From: Diospyros lotus
Taxonomy: Eukaryota > Streptophyta > Magnoliopsida > Ericales > Ebenaceae
Length of the DNA: 64,000 nucleotides
Reading direction: 5' to 3'
Assembly: GCF_014633365.1 (NCBI RefSeq)
Contig: NC_068339.1
Location: 12,237,925 to 12,301,924, forward strand
Below the pieces are notes generated by a model. That model saw only the letters and a list, made by a program, of their open reading frames with translations. It was not told where the DNA came from and searched no databases. Each line of letters starts with the position of its first letter. Positions within the stretch are counted from its first letter, which is position 1. The translations under genes were made by a program, and so were the position numbers. Shown in pieces: positions 36,400 to 48,236 of this stretch.

Positions 36400-37225
36400 G
36401 AAAGAACAAGACACGACAGATCAGCAGAATTGAAAGCGAAGTCTCCAAATCTGTTAGGGTATAGAAGCGGGTTCTTAAATCCAGAACAGGATCTATATGT
36501 ACCATGAACCTTATCACGCGATACAATCGCTTCCGTCCGAATCTGAGAAAAATAAATCAAATATATCACCAGGAAAGTACCCAATAGTCAAATACGATCT
36601 CGCGAAACAACTAGAAATATAGATGCAATCGACGAACAAAGTGACTGTAACCAATTACGACTCGAACATTTACAAAGACGGAAGAACAAGACGGAACAAC
36701 AGAATTGTAATACCGCACTAAAACACCTGAAACTGCAAACCAAGAACACGACAGATCAACAGAATTGAAAGCAAAGTCTCCAAATCTGCTAGGGTATAGA
36801 AGCGGGTTCTTAAATCCAGAACCGGATTTATATGTACCATGAACCTTATCACGCGATAAAATCGCTTCCACCCGAATCTGAGAAAAAGAAACCAAATGTG
36901 TCACCAAGAAAGTTCCCGACAGTCAAATACGATCTCGGCAAACAACTAGAAACATAGATGCAGTCGACGAACAAGAAGGTGACTGTCACCAATTATGACT
37001 CGAACATTTACGAAAACGGAAAAAAAAGACGGATCAACAGAATTGTAATACCGCATTGAAACACCTGAAACTGCGAACCAAGAACACGACAGATCAACAG
37101 GATTTATATGTACCATGAACCTTATCACGTGATAAAATCGCTTCCGTCCGAATCTGAGAAAAAGAAACCAAATATATCACCAAGAAAGTTCCCAATAGTC
37201 AAATACGATCTCGCCGAACAACAAG
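36400..37225 (-). repeat. 335-bp tandem repeat, three copies
   Basis: TCTCCAAATCTG(T/C)TAGGGTATAG starts at 36442 and 36777 (offset 335). The ACCATGAACCTTATCACG block then recurs 266 bp further on, because copy three lacks about 69 bp between GACAGATCAACAG and GATTTATATG. Each copy ends CGATCTCG(C/G)(G/C)(A/C)AACAA. Similarity is high, so this part expanded more recently than the rest of the array. Confidence 0.85.
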
Positions 37226-37429
37226 AAATATAGATTACGACTTGAACATTATTATTTCATCGCGAAATTGACCAATGAAAATAATCCACAGTCGTAGCGC
37301 CTCATCGCACGAACTAAATCAAATAATGGCCTGAGTGACAAAATGATTTATAGCTTGAAATGATCAATCGCAGTTCCAGCCTACAAGCCCTAGAATAGAA
37401 CCCTAACAGATATAAAAAGATTCAATAAC

Positions 37430-37680
37430 GAGAGAGAGAGAGAGAGAGAAACAGAGAGGAGATCACAAAAATCGTCGGAGTCGAGGGCTATTTATAGAGT
37501 AGCTGGATGAAGATGACGGCTAGGATTAAGCTACAGAATTAAGATCGCACGGTGAGAAATCGCCCTTATCCTAGTTGGATTTGGCGTTTCATTTGAGGCG
37601 GTAGAAGAATCGGTACGCATGCGAAAAAGCTGGCACAGTCAACCAACCGTTATCATTACAAATATGAATAAATTATTTAT
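37430..37680 (-). promoter_or_regulatory. promoter and 5' leader, copy 1
   Basis: On the minus strand a TATA box (CTCTATAAATAGCCC, plus coordinates 37489-37496) precedes a CT-rich leader with a (CT)n tract at 37430-37455 and then TAGGGTTC motifs. This is the layout of a plant housekeeping promoter with a leader intron. No coding exon is recognised downstream. Confidence 0.55.
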
Positions 37681-37691
37681 TAAAAAATTAA

Positions 37692-38213
37692 GCTCCATAT
37701 TCTTTGCTTTCCAATTTTTAATTTTTAATTTTAGATTCATTTTTAATTTTTTATTTTATAATATATTTTTAAAAAATTAAAAACATATTCGCTTTATCAT
37801 TTTGAAAAACTATTTTTTAAAATAAAAAATTAAAATATACATTCTCTTTAAAATTTTAAAAATAAATTTTTAATGATATTTTATTCAATAAATTTGATTA
37901 TTTAGTAAATTAAAAATATTTAATATTAATATATTATTAAAAATATATATACATTTTAAAATCAATGAATTTTATAATATTTTTTCTCATTATAATAATA
38001 AAATACAAATAAATAAATAAATAAGTATGTTTTGAGTTTAAAGTTTGTTTTAAATGAAAACATTCAAAACAACTTTTTATTGTTTTGAGTTTTCTTTATA
38101 ATTTTTTTTATTTTCAAAAATGTATTTTTAAAAACAGTAAAGAGAACGTATTTTCATTATTTTAAAAAATTTAAAACTAAAAATGACTTAAAAACAACAA
38201 AGAGAACGCAACC
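37692..38213. mobile_element. Harbinger-family MITE 1
   Basis: TAA flanks both ends (37689-37691 and 38214-38216). The right end is GGTTGCGTTCTCTTTG inward, the left GCTCCATATTCTTTG. Its interior (ATATTATTAAAAATATATATACATTTTAAAATCAATGAATTT) matches the arms of the Harbinger element at 28160-32059. Confidence 0.75.
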
Positions 38214-38216
38214 TAA

Positions 38217-40033
38217 ATAGATGAGATCAATAAAATATCTCTTTTGGAGAAACATTAATGCTATTTGAGTCTTTCTACAGGGCAGACAACTTCATCGATA
38301 GATTTATAGAAGTGAAATTTTGCAATATTTTGACTGTCAAAATATCACGATATTTTGGTTAGATTAGAAGCGTGTTTATAGACATCCTACTGAAACAAAG
38401 AAAAAGAGAACAAAAATTTAGAGCGAGAGAGAGGTTATCGACGATAATCGAAATCAAGGTGAGACCTTATTTCTTGTTATGCCATGCATGCTTGCTGCAG
38501 GATTCAACCCTTCACCAGAGTCATATCCTAAAATAGAAAGATCACAAGATTCAGCCAAAAAGTGACATGAAAGATCTATTTGAGTAGACAAAGAAAAGAC
38601 AAACATCGAAACCCCATTTTACTGCCACCTCCAGTCCACCATTCAAGTGAAAAAGGAAAAAAATTTGAACCATGAAAAGGGATGTGGCAGGACATACCAA
38701 TCCCCTCTACTCCTTGTTTGCTACACATTTAAGGAGGCTGAATCAATAATTAAAACTTATTGCACACAACATAACAAAAAAAAAAAGAGGGAATTAGGGA
38801 AATCGAAGCCATTCCAGGGAATGGTGGATCTAATATACGTATATATGTATGTATACATAGCTCTCCTGTTTTTACAACTTTTTATTTTCTTCTTTTGCAC
38901 TCCAATACAACTTCTTCTATTGTTCATTTTCTTTCTTTTTCTTGAGAATACCCAAAATGAAAACCTCCACAAAGACAAATGGCAAAGAATTTAAGAAGAT
39001 AATGAAGGCGTGATAATGAGACGGTGGAAAAAAATAATGAGAGAGAGAGGTGATGGAGAGAGGATGAGAAAGTACAGGGCAAGAAAAGGATAAGGATAAC
39101 AGAGCAGGAATAGGATGAGGAAGTACTAGTTTGACTGAAAATTTCTTGTGCTGTGAGGGGTAATTTTGTCAAATTACCTTCTTTCTGTAAACCCGTCAAT
39201 AAGATCTTTTTGGCTCTTCAGAATTTTCTTTGTTGTTTTTCATTTTTTCCGCAACAAGTCTCTCTCACCGCTGCTGTAACAAGTTAATCGCTCTATTTGC
39301 TTGGCTATCCATTTCAAATTTAAGTGTGATTTTGTTCGGGAAATATGGGTAAAAAAAAATTATCTTAGAGATGAGAGTATTAGATCTCTCAAACCCATTT
39401 TGTTTCTCTTTCTTCTCCTCTTTCTCATATTTTTTCCTTTTTTTTACTAATCGTTTATTGCTATCTCTTCACAATAAGGGAGAATACAACGACTAAGTGA
39501 GATAATTGATAATAGCAACGGTGAGAGATTGGTTAAAGAAAAAAAAAATTATAAAAAGAAAGAAAACATTCAAAATTAACAGAAACCTTATAACACTAAC
39601 TGATAGTCAAATTCACCCCAATTAAAAAGGGTGAACAAAATTGAGCTCTTCAAATTTAATCGTTTAACACATACTAATGTAAAAAATATAAAAAATATTT
39701 TTGTATTCAAAATAAAAACTAAATTTTTGTAGTTACTTAATTTTAATTAAGTATTAAAATAATCTTATATTTAAAAATTTATCATTTTCTCTCTCCCCCT
39801 TCCTTGTTCACTCCTCCCCCACCAAGAGCTCTTTCTATCTCCTTCACTCCATCTCTCATCATTGGGGAAGTCATCAACAACATCAGTGACCCAAATGACA
39901 CTGCATTGGATTCTTAATCATGGTAGTGCATTTCTCAATTCATTGTGAAACCAAAATGTTCCAAAATTTAATCACATGATATTTTCTAAATTTAGATTTT
40001 TATTCTCACAAAAAATTTAAAATTTAAAAAAAA
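38217..40033. other. intergenic DNA, CT/GA-rich patches
   Basis: No gene is supported. A 115-codon plus-strand frame at 38647-38994 is poly-Lys then poly-Phe/Leu from homopolymer runs. GA-rich (39030-39120) and CT-rich (39390-39430, 39785-39860) patches are present. Confidence 0.5.
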
Positions 40034-40036
40034 TAA

Positions 40037-40500
40037 GATTGTGTTATCTTTTTATTTTCAAGTCATTTTTAGTTTTTAATTTTCTAAAATACTAAAAACG
40101 CATTCTCTTTATTATTTTTAAAAATAAAAAAAATTGTAAAAAAAACTCAAAATAATAAAAAGTGTTTTCATTCAAAATAAACTTTAAACTCAAAACACAT
40201 TTATTTATTTATTTATTCATATTTTATTATTGTAATAGAAAAAAAATATTACAAAATTCATTAACATTAAATATTTATAATTTACTAAATAATTAAATTT
40301 ATTAAATAAAATATCATTAAAAAAACATTTTTAAAATTTTAAAAAGAACGCATTTTCTAGTTTTATGTTTTGAGAAATAGTTTTTCAAAATAATAAAGAT
40401 GATGCATTTTTTATTTTTTAAAAACAGATTATCAAAATAAAAAACTAAAAATAAATTTAAAATTCAAAATTAAAAATTAAAAAACAAAATAAACACGACC
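40037..40500. mobile_element. Harbinger-family MITE 2
   Basis: TAA at 40034-40036 and 40501-40503. The ends are GATTGTGTTATC and, inward from the right, GGTCGTGTTTATTTTG. It is related to MITE 1 in inverted orientation (AAAACGCATTCTCTTTATT, TTCATTCAAAATAAACTTTAAACTC). Confidence 0.75.
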
Positions 40501-40503
40501 TAA

Positions 40504-41744
40504 TTTATCATTATCCCAATTTACTAGCTTGACCAACCTAAAAGAAATGTAAAAAATGATATCAACTAACTTAAAAGCAATGTAAAGAATGATGTCAACT
40601 AACCAATTCAATTGTTTCAATTGTCATCAACGTCGAGAAGACTTTTTATTTCCTTTCTATTTTCCTCACTCATGTTTCATGCCCCCAACAATTAGCTCCA
40701 ATCTCAACCTTAGTGAAATTGTTAGATTGACTTTCAATAAGTGCTGATGATCACTATCCCTCTTTTTATTTATTTTTTATTTTTTTAAAATCAAATGAGA
40801 GATAAGATAAGAAAAGTGAGAATAATAGTTAAAATGATTATTTTATTATTTTAACATTATTTTTGGGATAATTATTCTTGTGCGATTTTTGGTGTTCATG
40901 CTTTCGATAGTACTAAAAAAAATAAATCGCAAGTTCAGCCTTTGATCTTTGCGCAGGACAAAAATCGAACTTGCAACCCACCAAATTAACACCGACATAT
41001 TACTTATCTAATAGCTCGACTTATGTCCTGAGGACAACATTATTTTTATGATAAATGAAAGTTGTAATGAGACGAAGAATTAAATGAAAACTAAAAAAAT
41101 AAAAATAAATCAAAGTTATCCAGTAACATGTTAAGTTACTTCTAATAATTAAAAAAAACATATTGCCCATTCAAAAAAAAAAATAACATGTTAAAAGTTT
41201 TTTTAAATAAAAAAATGAACAAAAAATTAAAAACCAAAAGGGAGCTTTGTCAAATAACCCTAAAATGTACATACATATAGATATGTAGACATATGAGCAT
41301 ATCTTAAATGAAAATAATATAGGAGATATATAACTACAAAAAAAACACAAAACAAAAAAATAAAATAAGTACCTCATAAGTATTAATTCATACATTTAAC
41401 TACTAATTAAACCAATTGTGTCATTGACAATTATTATTGTCATTCAAAAAAAAATTAGAAACATCAAAGAGTATGAATCACTATTTAAATGTTTAAATTC
41501 TATAATTAAAGTTAACTAAAAATACAAAAATTAACTAAAATTTTAAAATCTCATCATCATAATAAATGCAAATTGAATTGAGTTTAATATAAACTACTCA
41601 AGATCGAGGAGGCAAAGCTATGGCGGATAGAGATGGCCTTTATTATAACAGATATTAAGGATTTGAAGCAAATAGTTTGCCCTCAATAGAGACTGAAGAT
41701 TTTAAGAAAACGAAGGAGAAGTACTAGCATCAATCAGAAGACGC
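40504..41744. other. AT-rich intergenic DNA
   Basis: No gene. Around 40915-41035 the minus strand has GTTGCAAGTTCGATTTTTGTCC, reminiscent of a tRNA-derived SINE B box, but no full SINE could be outlined. Confidence 0.45.
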
Positions 41745-42779
41745 CTACCCAAATGTCCAATGGAATGATGTCCTGAATCTGCCCTTATACTTGGCTAAAA
41801 TCTCCATCAGGGCTTCCTGGAAGACGCCCTTTTCCCCTTCAAAAGAAGCCAACATTTCCTCTTCCTCTCCTGCATCTTCCCGGTTAAGATCATCAACCAA
41901 TTTCATCAACACAACCCTGGCTCCCTCCATCACGTATCCAGATTGCGGAAGCCGCAGCACAGAGACACAGCACGATCTCAGCTTTATCCTAGCCGAATCC
42001 CATTTCCTCTTCAACCCAGCCTTCGCCCAATTCCTCTACTCGACAAGCCTATTGCCAGTCAGAAACAGCCTCACGGCACTCTCAGTAGAATCGGTCACCA
42101 CAATGCTCTCAAGCGTCGGGTGATAGGACACGAATTGCGCCAACGTAGCTTCCCTCAGGAGGGCTTCTCGTAGGCAGAGAATCGGGAAGTGATCCGAGGA
42201 ACTCTTTGTAATTATACCTGTTAGAAGAAACACGAAACTCAAAAACAATGAGTCTTGTGTAAACCTATAATATGATCAACCGTTGTATTCAAAATATCCT
42301 AAACAGAGATAAACCTAATTCAAATCTAATTTGGTTCTAATCTTAACAGTACCCATCCCGTTCTGAATCTCATCTGCCTCCGATTCAAATTCAATGGCTT
42401 GACAGAGAGAAGTGGCGTGGAGAACCGTGACGCTTTCGAGTCCGGCGCCGAAATTGGCTCCCCATTTGAAACCCTCGCCGCCGGCAAGGATATGAGAGGG
42501 AAGGTCGATGCGGAGATATCGGATTCCGTTGAGCTTCTGGAGGAAATTCAGGGAGAGAAATTGATTGGAATCGGAAGCGGCGAGTGAGAGGGAGAGTGTG
42601 TCGATTAGAGGGATCAATGAAGCGCAGCGCTTCGAAACGAGGGAGCATTTGCAGAGGGATTCGGCGTCGGCGAGAGTATTGAAGAGGTGGATGACGACGT
42701 CGTCCGGCAGTCGACTGAAGTGATCTTCTTCTTCCTCCTTGAATATCTCTTCTGCTTCTTTGTCGTCGTTCGCAGCCAT
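41745..42779 (-). pseudogene. F-box gene (AUF-like) with one in-frame stop
   Basis: Two exons fit: 42779-42353 and 42217-41745, with a 135-bp GT-AG intron that keeps the frame (900 nt in total, codons 1-300). Exon 1 encodes an acidic start (MAANDDKEAEEIFKEEEEDH), an F-box (FSRLPDDVVIHLFNTLADAE ... SLVSKRCASLIPLIDTLSLS), then RYLRIDLPSHI and KWGANFGAGLESVTVL. Exon 2 has ALLREATLAQFVSYHPTLES, KLRSCCVSVLRLPQSGYVME and EALMEILAKYKGRFRTSFHW. This order matches Arabidopsis At4g18380/At5g46170-type F-box proteins, thought to recruit substrates to SCF ubiquitin ligases via SKP1. A TAG at 42036-42038, within LVE-stop-RNWAK, would cut the product to 202 residues. The reading beyond it is intact, so the break looks recent or could be a sequence error. 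A start at 42848 is possible but less likely. Confidence 0.75.
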
Positions 42780-43800
42780 CGTCGTCTTTATCGCCGCTTC
42801 TGCAACAAGAAGTTCATCGCGCGCGACTTGCTTGGCGGTCCATTTCAAAATTTAATCCTTTTCTATATTAAATTATATATTTTTATTTACAAATTTTACT
42901 TGCATAGTATAATTATCAAGACCCAAGTGTCTAAGGCTTCGCCTATCTATTCTTGAGAGAGGCCGGCCTTCTACCTTAATTTGATTTTTAGATAAATCAA
43001 ATATGATCACAAACTTATACACTTCCAAGCGGACACGAGGTCAATTCTTACTAAATAAAACATTTGTTTTTATCAAGAATTGATTCCCATCACTCTAAAA
43101 AAACACGTAAAAATTTATCACTTGTGTCATGTCTTGAAGACTATAATTATCATTTTTACTACTATTTAATGTATATATAAATTTATTGAAGCATTCTCTA
43201 ATCTCTGTTATTTATTAACTAATGTCAATCAATTTCAACTTTAATTTAAGAACTTTTTATTAAAAATTCTGGTCTACTTTCAATAAGAATGATGATAAAG
43301 ATATTTTCATATATCTAACAATTGATTGAAGATTAAATCCAAAAGATTAATTTTATATTAAAATATAATATGCATATAAAGATTGGCAATAATGTAAATC
43401 ACTTTTTATGACTTAAAATGAGTCCAAATCCTAATTGACATTTTAATATCTTATAAAACGGAATTAATGATTTTTTTTTTAAAAAAAAATATTAGTACTT
43501 GTTGCAGACTGATACAACTTGAGAAGTTTTGCTACCGGTCGATAGTCAGATTTGGACTAGTACAAGTCTGTACAAATAAATATGTAAACAAATACGGTAA
43601 AAATATTAGAGTTTTATAAATTATATATGAAGAGCATGCTCAACATTGTTTGGGGCCAACATGTGAAGCAAAAAAATGGATGGTACACTATATTCACAAA
43701 GAACTCCCTTTTCATACCCAAAACAGAAATAATAATCTTATAACAGCCGGCCTATAGCTCTGTAATAAAACCAAAGTAGGGTCTACGTTTAGGCACAAAA

Positions 43801-43994
43801 TTTTGTTCCAGTTATGCTATAGTTTTCAGAGAGCAGGTGTCGAACTGTCAGTGTCGGTGGCATTCCACTCCCATATAATCTGGTATTTGTGGCTCAATTT
43901 TGTTCCAGTTATGCTATAGTTTTCAGAGAGCAGATGTCGAACTGTCAGTGTCGGTGGCATTCCACTCCCATATAACCTGGTATTTGTGGCTCAC
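43801..43994. repeat. 97-bp tandem duplication of the HEN1 3' end
   Basis: TTTTGTTCCAGTTATGCTAT begins at 43801 and 43898. Each unit carries the final codons of HEN1 (KYQ-V/I-IWEWNATDTDSST) and the stop. Only the upstream one (higher coordinates) is in frame with the gene; the other now lies in the 3' UTR. Confidence 0.9.
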
Positions 43995-44360
43995 GGCTAC
44001 GTTTCTTGGGCATTCATCTCTCCTCCGAAAGAGAGCAATCTGAGAGGCAAATCCCGGCTCCTTGTCGCCATCCCCACCAACTCCACTGAATTCAACACTG
44101 TACTTGTTCCTCGCGGCCAGGTCAGAAGCCCAACTGCGGAACTGCTCTCGAGTCCACTCAAACTTGTGATCATGGTTACGGAACTTACAGGGCTGTGGTT
44201 GGCTTTTCTCATCGTCATCTTCTTCCTGCGGAGCAGATCTTTGGAGTATCACATTGTACTCATAATTTGGGGTGGAGACGATCAGAATCCTCGGACAAAA
44301 AGAGCTTAGCACAACATCACCAAATAAACTTGCTTGGTCTTCCTCCATGTGCTCAATCAC
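43923..44360 (-). CDS. HEN1: HEN1 small-RNA 2'-O-methyltransferase, terminal exon
   Basis: The exon opens in phase 0 after the acceptor AATAAAAG (cut at 44360) and encodes 145 residues. HEN1 adds a methyl group to the 2'-OH of the 3' nucleotide of plant miRNA and siRNA duplexes, protecting them from uridylation and decay. Visible landmarks are VIEHMEEDQASLFGDVVL, PRILIVSTPNYEYNVILQRS, the NHDHKFEWTREQFRSWAS block with the metal-binding His, YSVEFSGVGG and EPGFASQIALFRR. The protein ends KYQVIWEWNATDTDSSTSAL. The first four residues (V-I-E-H) complete the catalytic E-V-I-E-H whose first Glu is the last codon of the exon at 60830. No stop or frameshift is seen, so this part looks functional. 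Confidence 0.93.
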   Translation of the reverse strand: MIEHMEEDQASLFGDVVLSSFCPRILIVSTPNYEYNVILQRSAPQEEDDDEKSQPQPCKFRNHDHKFEWTREQFRSWASDLAARNKYSVEFSGVGGDGDKEPGFASQIALFRRRDECPRNVAVSHKYQVIWEWNATDTDSSTSAL

Positions 44361-45230
44361 CTTTTATTCATCAAACAGATCAATTCAAAAAGGATTCAGT
44401 CAGGTGAATTGGCGGTTGATTTTCAGTCTAATATACAACAATAACAAGAGCGTATTTATAAATCCTAGTATATTGTAGAAGCAGATGCTTTGAGGATAGA
44501 ATGGTTACCAGCACATCTTGCGCCACATATATGACGACTATAGCAATAACAATACTAGCAGGATACAAATAGTAATTATATTAGCAGCAGATGAGTGACA
44601 ATACTGGAGAGCAGCAAGCATATTGTGAGTCAAATGAACAAAGCCATGCTATATAATGGATAAAAAAAAGAACACACTATAAGCTTCGGTAGCAATATGG
44701 TCTCACGCCAAAGCATACAGACAATTCACAACCATTGACATTGAATTTGAGAGGCCAAACTAATAAAAATAATTATTTATCTCAATCTCATAGGCTGCTA
44801 TTCTCTTCCTTCGCCTTATAAATTGCTGTCCAGAAATTCTGATTTTTCATAATGCAAGAAAATAATATTTTTAAGCCATCAAACTCCATTTATTCCACAC
44901 AAAACCAATTACAACATAATTGTGCTTTCCTATCATCTTAAAATTCAAATCACAAAAATAAATAAATAAAATCAATCCACGCATTAAGTCATAATAAGTC
45001 CAAATCCAAGAATAACGACCCAAGATGCACCTCTGGCTGATCCAAGAATCACTTCTAGCCTACTAGCCCTCACTGCTTCTGTGCTTGTCAAGGGTATTTT
45101 AGAAATATTGAAAGACTAGAAGTAGGCAAGCTTTTGGATTATATCTCAAACGGATCCATGCAACACATGAAGCCTTTATTATTTATTGGTTCCATAAATA
45201 CTGTACAATTTATTGTCAAGTGGTAGTACT
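44361..45230. other. HEN1 intron, part without recognised elements
   Basis: Unique-looking AT-rich intron sequence before the Gypsy insertion. No frames or repeats of note. Confidence 0.6.
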
Positions 45231-45899
45231 AACAGTGTAACAACCCGTCTTCCCATTATTTCGGAATTTTTGGATATATTTTTTTTTGTAACATCATTTC
45301 TAAATTTTCAAAATATCATATTTCATAAAAATCCAAAATCCCCCTTGATACTACTTAGCATTCCAATTATTAAACTGAGTAAGGTAAATTAAATACTTAC
45401 GGAAGCAAAATCCAAACCTGATGGGATATTATTTTTGCAAATGAATTCAAACCGTACAATATTGTTCTCAATAAAAATGTCATGACCCAAGGAATAATAG
45501 AATAATAGAAGGACATCATTGTAATATGGTTGCAATGGTTTGTTAGGATATTTTTACAAATAGTTAGAAACACATAGGTGCTGTTAGAAATTAGTTAAGC
45601 AACTAGCTACTATATCTATAAAAAAGTCAATTGTAAGAGAAGAGAATATGCTTGAATTGATTAATGAAAATATGATTCTCTCTCTACAATTCTCCATCTC
45701 ATTTTCTCTCTACTTCTCTCCCTCATTTCTCTCTACATCCTTCCCCTTATTTTTATCCAAATATCTCTCTAAACTTTCTGTTCTCAGTTCTACTCCATTG
45801 GATTCTTCCGATTGCCCATCCAACCCTGTTATGAACCCTAGGTTCATGACAAATTGGTATCAGAGCCACTGTTTCTCAGTAGCTTTCTTTGTTGATTCT

Positions 45900-48100
45900 C
45901 GAAATTAGAAGGCAACTATGGAATCTAGTAGCAGCAGGCGAGTGCAGGTAGTTTAGGCCAACCCCTCGACTCTAGCGAAAGATTGCGGAACCGATCGAGT
46001 GTAGTAGGTTTGGGGAAGTAGTGACTGAATCCGGAATTAAACTCGGATTCGAAAGGCGAAGCGGAGCAAAGCAAGCTTTAGCTCAAAATTGACGACAATG
46101 ACTCTGCGTAGCTCGCAGCAGAGTCGGTGGTTCTGTGGCCCTTGGACGGCGATTGGGTGAAGAACGAGGGCACTAATGCCAACGGAAAAGGAAGTCACGA
46201 TTGAATTAGAGCCTTGAGCGATTCAAGAATTCGGGAGAAATTCTAATCAGAGGTCGGTGATTAAGCAGAACCTGAGGAAGGAAGCGTTGATGCATCACTG
46301 GTTGGGGTATTACTGGCAAGAGGTTCGCAATTGGAAGTGATCGCAGGTAGAGCGGTCTTCCTCGACTGGGGTTCAGAATTTAATAGTGTTCCATCTGAAT
46401 TGAAGTGAGCAAGCCAGGGGGTCTTTGGCGACCGAGTCGCGATTCCAATGAGGTCGGCTAGGATTTGAAGGAGACGTAGGAGGTGTGGCCTCCGGCTAAG
46501 ACGCTGGTCACTTGTTCGACATTGAAAACGAGCAAGGTAGGATGTTCCAACCGATCCTTGGTGGAATTCCTTAGTCACAACTAATAGCGAGCAATGATTT
46601 TCATTGGTGATTTGGATGCGACTACTAAGAAGTGAGATACGGCCATGACTCTTGGCGTGAGGCTCTGAATCGAACTCTAGAGAAGCTTCATTGATCCGTT
46701 AGAGACGATTTTGGTGAGAATCAGGAAGCCTCTTAGCAGTGATTAAGGTAGGATTTGAAGGCGGCTTCTAGAGGCGATTCCGACCCAAACTGACGGTGAT
46801 TGGGTAAGGCGAGCACGAGCAAACAAGTCCAATCCAAACGACGAGAAGCGATTTTGGGGGAGGCGAGCGTGAATCCAATCAGGTGCATTGTTGATGCTGC
46901 CGCTTTGATTGATTGAGAATTCCGACCTAGACGGTGATTGTAGTGGATGTTTCGTGAGGTGAATTTGGAGGCCGAACCGATTCAATCAAGTTCCGAAAGA
47001 ATTTGCATAGCAGAAACGTTGAGATTTGGACTTGGGAGTGGGTGTAGCAGTTGAACTAGTAGTGAGTTCTGGTGATTTTGGAATCAGAAACAAGCGCTAA
47101 TTGGGCTGAGAGCCTTGGACGGTGATTGAGCAGTAGCTAATCTTTGGCTGTGATTTTGATTTGAGTTAAAAGGCAGGGAAATCAGTTTCCGTAGTTAAGG
47201 TCCAGGGTGAGAAGGCTTGAAGGTGACTTGGCTGGGCGGTATTTCCAGGGAAGTAGATACAGGTTGATTTTCGGAAATTGATGCCGATGTCTGGGGTTAT
47301 AGACGACTGTCGTAGCATTAAGGTTTGGAGTTCCAGAGGTGGGTGTCATCGGCAAACTAACCAGGTAAATTTCGATCCGTTTAGGCTATTACCAGCCGAC
47401 GTGGTTAATTTCCAAGAGAGAGAACAACCCTTTGATCAGACGTTTGAATTTGGGAGGCGAAGCAAGGTAGACAGCGCTCCGAATCCTTGGCTTGTGTCCC
47501 GTTCTACCAGTGAAAGTTCTGCCAAGGCAGGCAGTGCGCACATGAGGCAATGGAAGACTCAATTGTAGCAGAATAAGGCTGCATTTTCAGTAGGGTGTCC
47601 TACTCATGGAGCTAGGGGAGGTAGTGCATACATGAAGCAAAATGCTTCACTTTCAGCTAGAATGGAACCTCAATGGCAGCCAAAGAAGGCTGCATTTCCA
47701 ATTGACAACAACTGGGAACAGGAGAAAGGAATCAACCAAGTTGACAAGGAAACAAGAAGTGTTATACATGAAAAGTGCAAGGAATTCGGTCAAATGTTCC
47801 GCGAGAAACTTCAATAGTTTGCGATGATACTTATTAAGAAGTATCATTACAACTTTCCGGGTGGAATACTTTGATGATTATCATGGAAGTTTTACAAAGA
47901 GGAATTCCTAAAAATGGAGCAGCCGAAGGAGAAGTGCAACATTAGAAATGATATTAAAGGTGAATGGCATTATCCAAAGGGAATCTATAATAAACAGATT
48001 GATGGGCAGCAAAGGTAAAAGGAGAATTAAAGGAACACACCGATTCCTTTGGAAAAGAAGTTTTCGATGGTGATGTTTTTGGGATTCTGCAACAAGATTA
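45900..48100. other. element F interior, no identified gene
   Basis: GC-richer than its surroundings with many GATTNGG and GGCGATT-type words and no long frame on either strand that looks coding. Confidence 0.45.
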
Positions 48101-48236
48101 GTCCAACTTTAAGGAAGAAGGAGAAGAGGAAGAAAAGGAGGTGGAAGACGAGAGTGAGGAAAAGGAATTGGAGGATGGCACCCAATCAATTGACAACCTC
48201 TCAAGCACTCTTACTAATGCTGAAACACTTGGTTAA

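Noticed and set aside
38647..38994. 115-codon plus-strand frame
   Set aside because: Poly-Lys and poly-Phe/Leu runs come from A- and T-rich tracts; no start context or domain.
42391..42956. Frames of 60-90 codons overlapping the F-box exon on both strands
   Set aside because: Shadows of the real F-box frame.
43986..44478. Plus-strand frames of 107, 70 and 68 codons
   Set aside because: Antisense shadows of the HEN1 terminal exon.
46261..47568. Frames of 80-105 codons in the interior of LTR element F
   Set aside because: No domain content, both strands open by chance in GC-richer DNA.
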